From Paenibacillus taichungensis (lineage in GTDB: Bacteria; Bacillota; Bacilli; Paenibacillales; Paenibacillaceae), in NCBI RefSeq assembly GCF_013359905.1, contig NZ_JABMCC010000104.1:248001-312000 (forward strand): DNA of 64,000 nucleotides, written 5' to 3'. The notes below the pieces were generated by a model. The model saw nothing but the letters and a program-made list of their open reading frames with translations. It was not told where the DNA came from and made no database searches. Made by a program: the position numbers and the translations under genes. The stretch's first letter is position 1. Each line of letters begins with the position of its first letter. Shown here one piece after another: positions 43,694 through 56,186 of the stretch.

Positions 43694-43704
43694 AATTATT
43701 ATAA
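43676..43704 (+). promoter_or_regulatory. Candidate promoter of the beta-galactosidase operon
   Basis: TTACGA and TTATAA are separated by 17 bp and overlap the hairpin's right arm, 25 bp ahead of the start codon of the binding-protein gene. The match is modest, as expected for an activator-dependent promoter. Confidence 0.35.
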
Positions 43705-43729
43705 ACCTCACTGACAGGGAGCTGACAAT

Positions 43730-44992
43730 ATGAAAAAAAGAATTTCACACATTGTCCTTGCAACGACGCTGATGGTATCTATACTGTCTGCATGCAGCGG
43801 TAACGCTGGAACAGCCAATCCGGAGAACGGCGGTTCGGATCAGACGAAGACGCTTCGTTTTGCAACCTGGGATACGGGAGACGCGCTCAAAATTGAGCAG
43901 GATATCGCCAAGAAGTTTGAAGCAGAACATCCCGGTACAAAGGTGCAGGTTGAGGCCTATGCGGACGGATTTGACCAGAAGCTTGCCGCAGGCTTTGGAG
44001 CGGGCAACCCGCCAGACGTCATGTACATGTGGGACTTCCCTACTTACCATCAATCTCTTGAACCACTGGATAGCTTCGCAGAAAAAGATAAAGACCTGAA
44101 GATAGATGATTTTTACAAAGGATTGTTCAACTACGGAAAAATTGACGATAAGCTATACGGCATTCCGGCAGGCTTCACGACTCGTGTCGTCTATTATAAC
44201 AAAAAGCTCTTTGATGCTGCGGGTGTCCCTTATCCTAAAGACGGATGGGAATGGAGCGATTTCCAGGATATCGCTAAAAAGCTGACGGATCCATCTAAGA
44301 AGCAGTACGGTTTCGGTGCCCGTGCCGAGAATGATACGTATGACTTGCAGGGCTTTGTCTGGAGCAACGGTGGCTCCTTTATTTCCCCGGATGGTAAAAC
44401 CATCGAAGGCTACATGAACAGTAAAGAAACCGCTGAAGCTATCCAAATGTTTGGTGATATGGTGAAGGACGGCACCGCCGTGCTCACAGGTGGTAAAGGC
44501 CAGCAAAGCGGTGATGATATCTTTAAAGGCGGTAAGATCGCCATGTGGGAAAGCGGAATCTGGCCGCTCGAATCATTCAAACAAGCGGGAGTTGATGTAG
44601 GCACGGTCGAAATTCCTGCTTTTCCAGGCAAACCGGTTAAAGGTGTACTTGCAGAATCTGCCTTGTCTATTGCCAAAGACTCCAAGAACAAAGATCTGGC
44701 ATGGGAATTCGTTAAATTTTATGTTTCTAATGAATCGATCAAAATGCGTGTTGCTGACCTGCCAGTACGACAAAGTGTTGTAAACGAACTCAAGAAGGAT
44801 CAAGATCCGCTCTACAAACCTTATTACACCATGCTTGAGCGTTCGGACAATACACCTGCATTTCTACTCAATCCGAAGTGGAATGAAGTGAACCGACAGC
44901 TGTCGGCTGCAGTGGAAGCAGTTATGCACGGCAGCAATGCCCAAGAGGCGCTGAATCAGGCGGTTAAGGACAGCGAACGATATTTGAAATAA
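43730..44992 (+). CDS. Sugar ABC transporter substrate-binding lipoprotein (family 1)
   Basis: A 420-residue extracellular binding protein with signal MKKRISHIVLATTLMVSILS and lipobox LSAC. The fold is that of MalE/UgpB-type proteins: TLRFATWDTGDALKIEQDIA, KFEAEHPGTKVQVEAYADGF, NPPDVMYMWDFPTYH, YGIPAGFTTRVVYYNKKLFD. GGGAGCT precedes the ATG by 9 bp. First gene of a seven-gene operon with two permeases, a beta-galactosidase, an SDR and two GcvP-like genes. The ligand is probably a beta-galactoside or related glycoside; no ATPase is encoded, so a shared MsmX-like ATPase is expected. Confidence 0.92.
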   Translation: MKKRISHIVLATTLMVSILSACSGNAGTANPENGGSDQTKTLRFATWDTGDALKIEQDIAKKFEAEHPGTKVQVEAYADGFDQKLAAGFGAGNPPDVMYMWDFPTYHQSLEPLDSFAEKDKDLKIDDFYKGLFNYGKIDDKLYGIPAGFTTRVVYYNKKLFDAAGVPYPKDGWEWSDFQDIAKKLTDPSKKQYGFGARAENDTYDLQGFVWSNGGSFISPDGKTIEGYMNSKETAEAIQMFGDMVKDGTAVLTGGKGQQSGDDIFKGGKIAMWESGIWPLESFKQAGVDVGTVEIPAFPGKPVKGVLAESALSIAKDSKNKDLAWEFVKFYVSNESIKMRVADLPVRQSVVNELKKDQDPLYKPYYTMLERSDNTPAFLLNPKWNEVNRQLSAAVEAVMHGSNAQEALNQAVKDSERYLK

Positions 44993-45016
44993 CACTTGTA
45001 GAAAGAAGGTTAGGAG

Positions 45017-46003
45017 ATGGCTCAGACCTACCTGCAGAATACATCAGAACCGACAGCTACCCTTAAGGCCTTGAAAAAACGTAGATGGGGTGGGCTTGCA
45101 CCCTACCTCTTTATCTTCCCTTGGATATTTGGATTTGTTTTCTTCACTTTAGGCCCCCTGCTGTTCTCATTGGTCATTTCATTTTTTGATTGGCCAATCG
45201 TCGGTAAGGTAACTTTTATAGGGCTAGACAACTATGTAGAGATGTTTTCGAATGATCCACTTTTTTGGAAATCTTTATTTGTCACACTTAAATTTGCAGC
45301 CCTCTTCGTTCCGCTCAATATTGTAGTTGCACTCGGACTTGCCATGCTGCTCAACCAAAGGGTTAAAGGAAGCGCCATTTTCCGTACGGCATTTTATCTC
45401 CCCTCTGTAATTTCAGGTGTTGCGCTTGCTATGATCTGGTCCTGGGTATACAGCGGAGACTATGGAATTCTGAACTACTTCTTGTCTGTCCTGGGCATTC
45501 AGGGACCCGATTGGCTGAATGATACAAACTGGTCGCTTGTTGCAATGGTCGTTGCCAGCCTCTGGGGACAAGGATCGATGATGCTTATTTTCCTAGCTGG
45601 ACTTAAAGGCATTCCTAAGGACTTGTACGAATCGGCATCAATCGACGGAGCAGGTAAAATCCGAAAGTTCTTGAGTGTAACCATTCCGATGATTACGCCA
45701 ACAATTCTATTCAATCTCATCACATCAATTATTGCAGCATTTCAGCAGTTAACTCTCGCCCTGCTACTTACGGGAGGCGGGCCAATGAAATCAACCTATT
45801 TCTACGCGATGTACATGTATGAGAACGCTTTCAAATACTTTAAGATGGGTTACTCTGCCGCCAACGCCTGGTTTATGTTTCTGATCGTGCTTACCTTGAC
45901 ATTTCTGGTATTCAAATCTTCGGAAGCCTGGGTGTTCTATGAAGGTGAAATGAAAAAGCAGCCGCAGAAGAAACTTAAGGCCAGTACAAGGGGGCGGTCC
46001 TGA
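45017..46003 (+). CDS. Sugar ABC transporter permease (MalF/LacF-like)
   Basis: A 328-residue membrane protein with six helices (FIFPWIFGFVFFTLGPLLFS, then five others) and the coupling motif DLYESASIDGAGKIRKFLSV. The LLTGGGPMKSTYFYAMYMYE segment is typical of MalF/UgpA-like permeases. It starts 24 bp after the binding protein and its stop overlaps the next start (TGATG). It forms the channel with the next gene product. Confidence 0.92.
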   Translation: MAQTYLQNTSEPTATLKALKKRRWGGLAPYLFIFPWIFGFVFFTLGPLLFSLVISFFDWPIVGKVTFIGLDNYVEMFSNDPLFWKSLFVTLKFAALFVPLNIVVALGLAMLLNQRVKGSAIFRTAFYLPSVISGVALAMIWSWVYSGDYGILNYFLSVLGIQGPDWLNDTNWSLVAMVVASLWGQGSMMLIFLAGLKGIPKDLYESASIDGAGKIRKFLSVTIPMITPTILFNLITSIIAAFQQLTLALLLTGGGPMKSTYFYAMYMYENAFKYFKMGYSAANAWFMFLIVLTLTFLVFKSSEAWVFYEGEMKKQPQKKLKASTRGRS

Positions 46004-46815
46004 TGAAAAAAATAGTTGCATACACGTTGCTGATTGGGTTCTCACTGCTGTTCATCGCCCCACTGTTCTGGGCGGTAACCACGGCACTGAAATCACCGCA
46101 GGAGCTCTATCTGTTTCCTCCCAAATGGATTCCATCCGTCTGGAAATTCAGTAACTTCGCAGAAGCATGGAATATCCAGCCCTTTAATTTATTTTTGAAA
46201 AACACGCTGATCGTTACGGTTTTATCCACCCTGGGTCAGCTGATATCCTGTACGCTCGTCGCTTACGGCTTCGCCAGATTCCAGTTCAAGGGTCGTGATT
46301 TCCTGTTTCTTGTCGTTCTGGCTACCATGATGATCCCTTGGGAAGTAACGATGATTCCGCAGTATATGGAGTTTAACTATTTGGGTTGGATTAACACACT
46401 CAAACCGCTGATTATTCCATCGTGGTTCGGCTCTGCCTATTATATCTTTTTGTTGCGGCAGTTCATTATGACCCTCCCTCGGGAGCTGGATGAAGCAGCG
46501 ACAATTGACGGCGCTAGTAAAATGACGATTCTACTGCGAATCATCGTACCGCTAATGGGACCTTCGCTGATCCTGGTCTCCGTATTCCAGTTCATGAGTT
46601 GTTGGAATGACTATCTGGGGCCTCTCATTTTCCTAAATGATCAGACGAAATATACGTTAACGCTAGGCCTATCTCAATTTAAGGGCATGTACGGTGTTGA
46701 TATGCAATCCATCATGGCCATCACCTGCTTAATTTCGATTCCGCCACTTGCGATTTTCTTCTTCGCCCAGCGTTACATTGTCGGCGGAATTGCCACGACA
46801 GGTATTAAAGGATAG
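46003..46815 (+). CDS. Sugar ABC transporter permease (MalG/LacG-like)
   Basis: A 270-residue membrane protein with six helices and EAA loop ELDEAATIDGASKMTILLRI. The end QRYIVGGIATTGIKG is the standard MalG-type C-terminus. It is translationally coupled to the preceding permease and followed 22 bp later by the beta-galactosidase. Confidence 0.93.
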   Translation: MKKIVAYTLLIGFSLLFIAPLFWAVTTALKSPQELYLFPPKWIPSVWKFSNFAEAWNIQPFNLFLKNTLIVTVLSTLGQLISCTLVAYGFARFQFKGRDFLFLVVLATMMIPWEVTMIPQYMEFNYLGWINTLKPLIIPSWFGSAYYIFLLRQFIMTLPRELDEAATIDGASKMTILLRIIVPLMGPSLILVSVFQFMSCWNDYLGPLIFLNDQTKYTLTLGLSQFKGMYGVDMQSIMAITCLISIPPLAIFFFAQRYIVGGIATTGIKG

Positions 46816-46828
46816 GACACACAGATAG

Positions 46829-50753
<3,925 letters not shown>

Positions 50754-50801
50754 GACGATAAGAATTACCTTTTTCCCAACATATGAACGGAGGCGTTAAT
50801 T

Positions 50802-52202
50802 GTGGCTGACAACAAAACATATGCCCATCCCTATATCCCAAATACCGTTCCGGAGGTCCGGGACGCGATGCTGAAAGAGATTGGTTTAACGTCTATGGAG
50901 CAACTCCACGACGCAATCCCTGACAGCCTGAAGCTGAAGCGGGAGATGGACTTTCCGCCAGCCATGAACGAGTATGAACTGCGCCGACATATTGACGGAC
51001 TACTAGCAAAGAACAAGCACAGTGGAGATTATCTTAATTTTCTGGGTGCAGGATGCTGGCAGCACTTCATTCCAGCTGTATGCGACGAGATTAATCAGCG
51101 TTCTGAATTCGTGACGGCCTATGCCGGTGAGCCTTACGAAGATCATGGTCGGTTCCAGGCCCTATTCGAGTATCAGAGCCTGCTTGCCGAGCTCGTGGAC
51201 ATGGATGTCGTGAATGTACCAACCTTTGACTGGGCTCAGGCAGCTTCAACCGCGATTCGGATGGCGGGGCGTATTACAGGGCGCAAAATCGTGCTGCTCC
51301 CGCGTTCCGTAGACCCGGATAAGGCGGCAATTATTCGTAATTACTGTACTCCAGTCATGGATATTCAGTATGTTGACATCGATCAGGTAACAGGACGAAT
51401 GGATCTGAATGATCTGCGCAGCAAATTAAGTGACGATACGGCGGCAGTATACTTTGAAAATCCAGGTTATCTTGGAATCATTGAGGATCAGGGTGCCGAG
51501 ATATCTGAACTGGCTCATAAGATTAATGCCATTTCTATTGTAGGTGTTGATCCCATATCACTTGGAGTTCTGGAGCCTCCGGGCCATTACGGGGCCGATA
51601 TCATTTGCGGAGATTTACAGCCGCTGGGTATGCATATGAACTTTGGCGGTGGGCAGGCTGGCTTCATTGCAACACGTGATGAGGAAAAATACGTCATGGA
51701 ATACCCTTCCCGGCTATTTGGCATCGTGCCAACCGAAGTGGAAGGCGAATACGGCTTCGGAGACGTTGCCTATGAACGTACATCATTCGCTCTTCGGGAA
51801 AAAGGTAAGGAATCGGTAGGGACCCAGACCGCATTATGGGGCATTACAGCAGGAGTATATCTGGCCCTCCTCGGTCCTGCTGGGATGCAGGAGGTTGGTA
51901 GCACTATTATCCAGAAATCGCATTACGCTGCGAAACAGATATCACGAATTCCAGGTGTGTCACTCCGCTTCGAAAATGGCACCTTTTTCAAAGAGTTTGT
52001 TGTTGATTTTAATGGTACAGGTCTAACCGTTGAGGGAATTAACCAGAGATTAATGGAGTCAGGAATTTTCGGTGGTAAGAATCTGTCATTATCCTACCCA
52101 TCATGGGGTCAATGTGCACTGTACTGCGTCACGGAAACGCATACCCAGGCCGATTTGGACCGACTCGTCGATACTCTTCGTTCCATTGTCAGCACATCAT
52201 AA
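50802..52202 (+). CDS. GcvPA-like PLP-fold protein (divergent glycine dehydrogenase subunit 1)
   Basis: A 466-residue member of the P-protein family, N-terminal-half type. It keeps the general order of GcvPA: IPNTVPEVRDAMLKEIGLTS, FLGAGCWQHFIPAV, FEYQSLLAELVDMDVVNVP, IVGVDPISLGVLEPPGHYGADI, GDLQPLGMHMNFGGGQAGFIA and REKGKESVGTQTAL. Clear departures from housekeeping GcvPA as I recall it include AYAGEPYEDHGRFQALFEY where canonical enzymes have AYTPYQPEISQG, and TFDWAQAASTAIRMAG where canonical enzymes have (M/L)YDGATALAEA. GTG start at 50802 follows GGAGGC. It forms a presumed heterodimer with the next gene product. The glycine cleavage partners are absent, so the substrate may differ from glycine. 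Confidence 0.85.
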   Translation: MADNKTYAHPYIPNTVPEVRDAMLKEIGLTSMEQLHDAIPDSLKLKREMDFPPAMNEYELRRHIDGLLAKNKHSGDYLNFLGAGCWQHFIPAVCDEINQRSEFVTAYAGEPYEDHGRFQALFEYQSLLAELVDMDVVNVPTFDWAQAASTAIRMAGRITGRKIVLLPRSVDPDKAAIIRNYCTPVMDIQYVDIDQVTGRMDLNDLRSKLSDDTAAVYFENPGYLGIIEDQGAEISELAHKINAISIVGVDPISLGVLEPPGHYGADIICGDLQPLGMHMNFGGGQAGFIATRDEEKYVMEYPSRLFGIVPTEVEGEYGFGDVAYERTSFALREKGKESVGTQTALWGITAGVYLALLGPAGMQEVGSTIIQKSHYAAKQISRIPGVSLRFENGTFFKEFVVDFNGTGLTVEGINQRLMESGIFGGKNLSLSYPSWGQCALYCVTETHTQADLDRLVDTLRSIVSTS

Positions 52203-52229
52203 CGATCATATAGAGGAGGACTGAATGCC

Positions 52230-53798
52230 ATGAAACGGATTCGCAGAGATCATAAGGTCCGTAATTTTCACCAAGCTAAATGGGATGAGCCCGTTATCTT
52301 TGAACTTCACCGGCCCGGAGAGCGGGGTGTCGTCCCACCGGGAACGGAAGCGGCTGTAGCTGCTGAAGTGGGCTCCGCAGAAGACAACATACCGGCATCC
52401 ATGTGGCGGCGCACTGTTCCCGCTTTGCCTGAAATCGGGCAGGCTAAGGTACTGCGGCATTATCTGAGATTATCCCAGGAAACGTTGGGATCGGATATGA
52501 ACGTGGAGATTGGTCAGGGAACCTGCACGATGAAATATATTCCACGGATCAACGAAATGCTTATCCGCAATCCACGTATGACCGAGCTACATCCGCTGCA
52601 GGATGTGGATTCTGTTCAGGGGATGCTGGAGATATTCCACAATCTTGATTTGGCAATGCGAGAGATTTCCGGTATGGATGCGTTCTCCTTTCAGCCAAGT
52701 AGCGGAACCCAAGCACTTCTGGCTATGGCCTCCATCGTTCGCGCCTATCATGATTCGCGCGGTGAAGGTGAACAACGTGATGAGATCATTACAACGATCT
52801 TCTCTCATCCTTCACAAGCTGCTACAGCTGCCGTGAAGGGATATAAGATTATTACGTTGCATCCAGACGAGGATGGATTCCCGGACCTTGAGAAGCTGAA
52901 GAACGTTGTCTCCGAGCGGACTGCCGGATTTGTTGTGGCTAACCCAGAGGACACAGGCATATACAACCATCGTATCCGCGAATTTACGGATGTGGTGCAC
53001 GAAGCTGGTGGTGTCTGCTACTATGATCAGGCTAACGCCAATGGCCTGCTCGGGATTACACGAGCGAAGGAAGCGGGTTTTGATATGTGCTTTTTCAATC
53101 TTCACAAAACCTTTGCTGCGCCTCATATGTGCGGCGGTCCTGCTACGGGCGCTCTCGGTGTGACGGAAGAATTGAAGAATTTCATGCCTGGCCCTTTGGT
53201 GGATAAGGAAGATGACGGACGTTATATTTTGAGAGATCAAACGGAAGTCAGCATCGGTAAAGTACGGAGTTTTCACGGTGTAGCCCAAACTGTACTCCGC
53301 TCCTACGCCTGGATTATGAGCCTCGGACCGGACGGTCTGAAAGATGTCGCCCAGGTGGCGGTGCTGAATAACAACTATCTATATCATAAAATTGTTCAAA
53401 TACGCGGAGCGAGTGCCCCGTATGTCCAAGGACGCCGTTTGGAACAGGTCCGCTACAGCTGGAAACAGCTCACGGATGAGACCGGTGTGACGACGGAGGA
53501 TATTACGCGCAGAATGTGTGATTTTGGCTTGCATTACTGGACCTCTCATCACCCGTATATTGTTCCACAGCCGTTCACACTGGAGCCAACGGAATCCTAT
53601 TCCAAGGAAGATCTCGACGAATATATCCATGCGCTGGAGCATATCTCGAATGAAGCCTATACTCAGCCAGATATCGTCAAATCAGCTCCGCATAACAGCA
53701 CGGTGCATGGCAATGACGAATCCTCTTTGGACGACCCGAAACAATGGTGTATTACCTGGCGTGCATATTTAAAAAAAACACAGCCAGAGCTTCAGTAA
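52230..53798 (+). CDS. GcvPB-like PLP enzyme (divergent glycine dehydrogenase subunit 2)
   Basis: A 522-residue P-protein-type PLP enzyme. PLP-binding Lys293 is in FFNLHKTFAAPH; family features include EIGQGTCTMKYIPRINE, LHPLQDVDSVQGMLEIF, YYDQANANGLLGITR and LEPTESYSKEDLDEYI. Departures from housekeeping GcvPB as I recall it: SHPSQAATA replaces SAHGTNPASA, and PHMCGGPATGALGV replaces PHGGGGPGxGPxGV after the lysine. These loops touch cofactor, substrate and the lipoyl H-protein, so reaction or partner may differ. GAGGAGG precedes the ATG. It is the last gene before a strong terminator. The reaction is not known; decarboxylation or another PLP chemistry on an amino-acid part of the imported glycoside is an inference. 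Confidence 0.85.
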   Translation: MKRIRRDHKVRNFHQAKWDEPVIFELHRPGERGVVPPGTEAAVAAEVGSAEDNIPASMWRRTVPALPEIGQAKVLRHYLRLSQETLGSDMNVEIGQGTCTMKYIPRINEMLIRNPRMTELHPLQDVDSVQGMLEIFHNLDLAMREISGMDAFSFQPSSGTQALLAMASIVRAYHDSRGEGEQRDEIITTIFSHPSQAATAAVKGYKIITLHPDEDGFPDLEKLKNVVSERTAGFVVANPEDTGIYNHRIREFTDVVHEAGGVCYYDQANANGLLGITRAKEAGFDMCFFNLHKTFAAPHMCGGPATGALGVTEELKNFMPGPLVDKEDDGRYILRDQTEVSIGKVRSFHGVAQTVLRSYAWIMSLGPDGLKDVAQVAVLNNNYLYHKIVQIRGASAPYVQGRRLEQVRYSWKQLTDETGVTTEDITRRMCDFGLHYWTSHHPYIVPQPFTLEPTESYSKEDLDEYIHALEHISNEAYTQPDIVKSAPHNSTVHGNDESSLDDPKQWCITWRAYLKKTQPELQ

Positions 53799-53881
53799 AT
53801 TAGCATGTATGTTGTAGCTACTGTTATTGTTCATATAGAGGAGTATTAATATTACTCGTTTTATAAATAGACAGAAAAAGT

Positions 53882-53913
53882 AAAGGCCCTCAACACGTGT
53901 TGAGGGCCTTTTT
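53882..53913 (+). terminator. Terminator of the beta-galactosidase/GcvP-like operon
   Basis: AAAGGCCCTCAACACG and CGTGTTGAGGGCCTTT form a perfect palindrome followed by T-run. It can also serve the convergent LysR gene. Confidence 0.88.
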
Positions 53914-53990
53914 AATATGATTCTATAGCTTTCAGTGGAGTTAAAATAACGATTTTATCCCGTCCCCTCTTCCCCATTTACACCGATTTC

Positions 53991-54875
53991 CTATTCACTG
54001 AGCATGGACTGTGTGAATCCGATCCACTCCCGGGTTGCAAAGGATAAATATCGATCCTTCCGCCAGATCATGCCGAGCTGCCATGGAATCACAGGTTCTA
54101 TCACGGGTATAATGCGCACACGCATATGATCCACCTCACGGCAGATCGTTTCTGGCAGCAATGCCACGCCCAGATTGGCCGCTACCATCGCACTGAGCAG
54201 GTCCCACTGGGAGCTTTCATACACCACCCGAGGCTGGAACCCCGCATGCTGACAGGCGGCGATAATCCGGTCATGCAGCGCAAAATCTTCCCGAAACAGC
54301 ACAAATGCATCATGCTCCAGCTCGCGAAGCGCGACAGACTCTTTGCTCGCAAGCGGGTGTGAAGGATGTACGATCAGATTCAGTTTCTCTTCCACAAAAA
54401 CAAAGTGGTCCACAAGTTCATCCACAGTAGGCAGAACGGCGACACCAATATCCAGTGCACCACTAATCACATCGGCCTCTACTTTTTTGGCACCGTCCTC
54501 GAAGAGCTGAATGGTTACCTGTGGGTAAGCTTTATGAAATTCACCGATAATCATCGGAAAAAAGCTTGAACCTATCATCGGTGGCAAACCAATCCGAAGG
54601 TGTCCTTTCTTCAGATTCATCAGGTCGTCCAGCTCGGACGATAAGCTGCGAAATGACTTTTCAATCTCCAGCGCCTGCCGAAAAAAGACATGCCCTGCAT
54701 CCGTTAACGCTACCTTCTTGCCATAACGATCCAGCAGCGTTACGCCCAATTCGTCTTCCAAGCTTTTGACGGTTTTGCTAATCGTCGGTTGTGTAATGAA
54801 CAGCACTTCGGCCGCTTTGGTGAAGCTTTGCTGCCGAGCAACTTCCAAAAAATATTGCAAATGGCGGATATCCAT
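53991..54875 (-). CDS. LysR-type regulator of cidAB
   Basis: A 294-residue LysR regulator. The N-terminal winged helix is DIRHLQYFLEVARQQSFTKA, then AEVLFITQPTISKTVKSLED; the rest is a two-lobed effector domain (PPMIGSSFFPMIIGEFHKAY, DIGVAVLPTVDELVDHFVFV). The start at 54875 follows GGGGATC; the longer frame is unlikely. It is divergent from cidA-cidB and resembles Bacillus/Staphylococcus CidR (YwbI), so it probably activates them, in known cases in response to acetate or overflow metabolism. Confidence 0.9.
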   Translation of the reverse strand: MDIRHLQYFLEVARQQSFTKAAEVLFITQPTISKTVKSLEDELGVTLLDRYGKKVALTDAGHVFFRQALEIEKSFRSLSSELDDLMNLKKGHLRIGLPPMIGSSFFPMIIGEFHKAYPQVTIQLFEDGAKKVEADVISGALDIGVAVLPTVDELVDHFVFVEEKLNLIVHPSHPLASKESVALRELEHDAFVLFREDFALHDRIIAACQHAGFQPRVVYESSQWDLLSAMVAANLGVALLPETICREVDHMRVRIIPVIEPVIPWQLGMIWRKDRYLSFATREWIGFTQSMLSE

Positions 54876-54915
54876 CGTCTGATCCCCATCTCTCATAGAT
54901 AAATGGAATGGTAAA

Positions 54916-54949
54916 CATTCTTAATATGCATTTTACTCATGAAAGAATG
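54916..54949. promoter_or_regulatory. Candidate LysR-type binding site before cidA
   Basis: CATTCTT and AAGAATG form a 7-20-7 inverted repeat between the divergent regulator and cidA. Confidence 0.35.
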
Positions 54950-55032
54950 CGATGTAAAATTTGTGATATCAAGTGAATCATTTTCATAAACAACTCAAAA
55001 TCATCACGTTCATTATACAAGGAGGGATTGAA

Positions 55033-55404
55033 GTGAAGAAATGGGGCCTTGGCATTTTGCAAGTTGCGCTCTTGATGGCCTTTTCACTGCTCATGGACCA
55101 GTTGGCCCGTGCTCTCCATCTACCTGTACCAGGTTCCATACTCGGTATGATCGTGCTGTTCATTTTGCTTCAGACCCGGGTCGTGAAGCTGCGCTGGATC
55201 GAAATTGGAGCTGCCTGGCTGCTCGGTGAGTTACTGCTATTTTTCATCCCGTCAGCCGTTGGCATTATGAACTACATGCCCATGCTGGAGCAAGACGGAC
55301 TGCAAATTCTGTTTATTGTTCTGCTTAGCACGTTTCTGGTCATGGCCTGCACAGGCCTTGTTGCCACCCGAATCGCCAAACGAAAGGAGCGTCACACCGG
55401 ATGA
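55033..55404 (+). CDS. cidA: CidA/LrgA-family holin-like protein
   Basis: A 123-residue membrane protein with four helices. Signature ALHLPVPGSILGMIVLFILL and ELLLFFIPSAVGIMNY match CidA/LrgA. The GTG start at 55033 follows AAGGAGGG by 6 bp; an ATG at 54973 lies before that site. Its stop overlaps the next start (ATGA). In relatives it affects autolysin activity, acetate or pyruvate transport and cell lysis; which of these applies here is not shown. Confidence 0.88.
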   Translation: MKKWGLGILQVALLMAFSLLMDQLARALHLPVPGSILGMIVLFILLQTRVVKLRWIEIGAAWLLGELLLFFIPSAVGIMNYMPMLEQDGLQILFIVLLSTFLVMACTGLVATRIAKRKERHTG

Positions 55405-56081
55405 TTGGATTCCTCTGTCTCTTGTTAACCGTCGGTATTTACTTGGTCGCCAAACGCATGTATCGCAACCTGCCCAAAGTTTATCTGTCTCCGCTGCTGA
55501 TTACGCCGCTTCTTGTCGTTGGTGTGCTGCTCGCAACAGGCACGGATTACGCAGCTTACAGCAGTGGCGGTAAATGGCTAAGTCTGCTGCTTCAACCGGC
55601 AACGGTGGCCTTTGCCATACCGCTCTATACGTTCTTCCATGTACTCAAAAAACATATTTCCGAGATCGTCTTCAGCGTTATGACGGGCTCCGTCGTGGCG
55701 GTCCTCTCTTCTGCCCTGCTCGCCAAGTGGTTGCGCCTGGACTCCGGACTCATTCATAGTCTGATCCCGAGATCGATCACTACCCCTATCGCGATGAATG
55801 TATCGGCGACTATTGGAGGCATTCCGGCGGTTACGGCGGTTTTTGTCATCATGACCGGTCTGCTGGGGGCAATTATGGGACCATCCATTGTGAAAATGCT
55901 GCGTATTGATGGCGAGATTGCGCGTGGAACACTGCTTGGAACCGGTGCCCACGGAACAGGCACATCCAAGGCTTTTGAGCTCAGTTCACTGACAGGAACC
56001 ATCTCCAGTATCTCCATGGTACTGGCCGCATTGTTCACATTAGCGGTTGCACCCGTGCTATCTAAACTTATTTTCCCATAA
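55401..56081 (+). CDS. cidB: CidB/LrgB-family membrane protein
   Basis: A 226-residue protein with about six helices. LrgB-family motifs: LIPRSITTPIAMNVSATIGG, PAVTAVFVIMTGLLGAIMGP, and GTLLGTGAHGTGTSKAFE. It is translationally coupled to CidA (4-bp overlap), with which it forms the membrane unit. Confidence 0.92.
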   Translation: MIGFLCLLLTVGIYLVAKRMYRNLPKVYLSPLLITPLLVVGVLLATGTDYAAYSSGGKWLSLLLQPATVAFAIPLYTFFHVLKKHISEIVFSVMTGSVVAVLSSALLAKWLRLDSGLIHSLIPRSITTPIAMNVSATIGGIPAVTAVFVIMTGLLGAIMGPSIVKMLRIDGEIARGTLLGTGAHGTGTSKAFELSSLTGTISSISMVLAALFTLAVAPVLSKLIFP

Positions 56082-56186
56082 TAGATGGAATTAACCCTAT
56101 TTCTTGAAATATTATTGTTGTATTAAAGCCCTTTCTTCCTTACAATAAGGACAGGTTTTAATTGTGAATATTGCGGGGGAGATGCG

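Noticed and set aside
50802..53798. Housekeeping glycine cleavage locus
   Set aside because: gcvT and gcvH are absent, the neighbours are sugar genes, and conserved P-protein loops differ.
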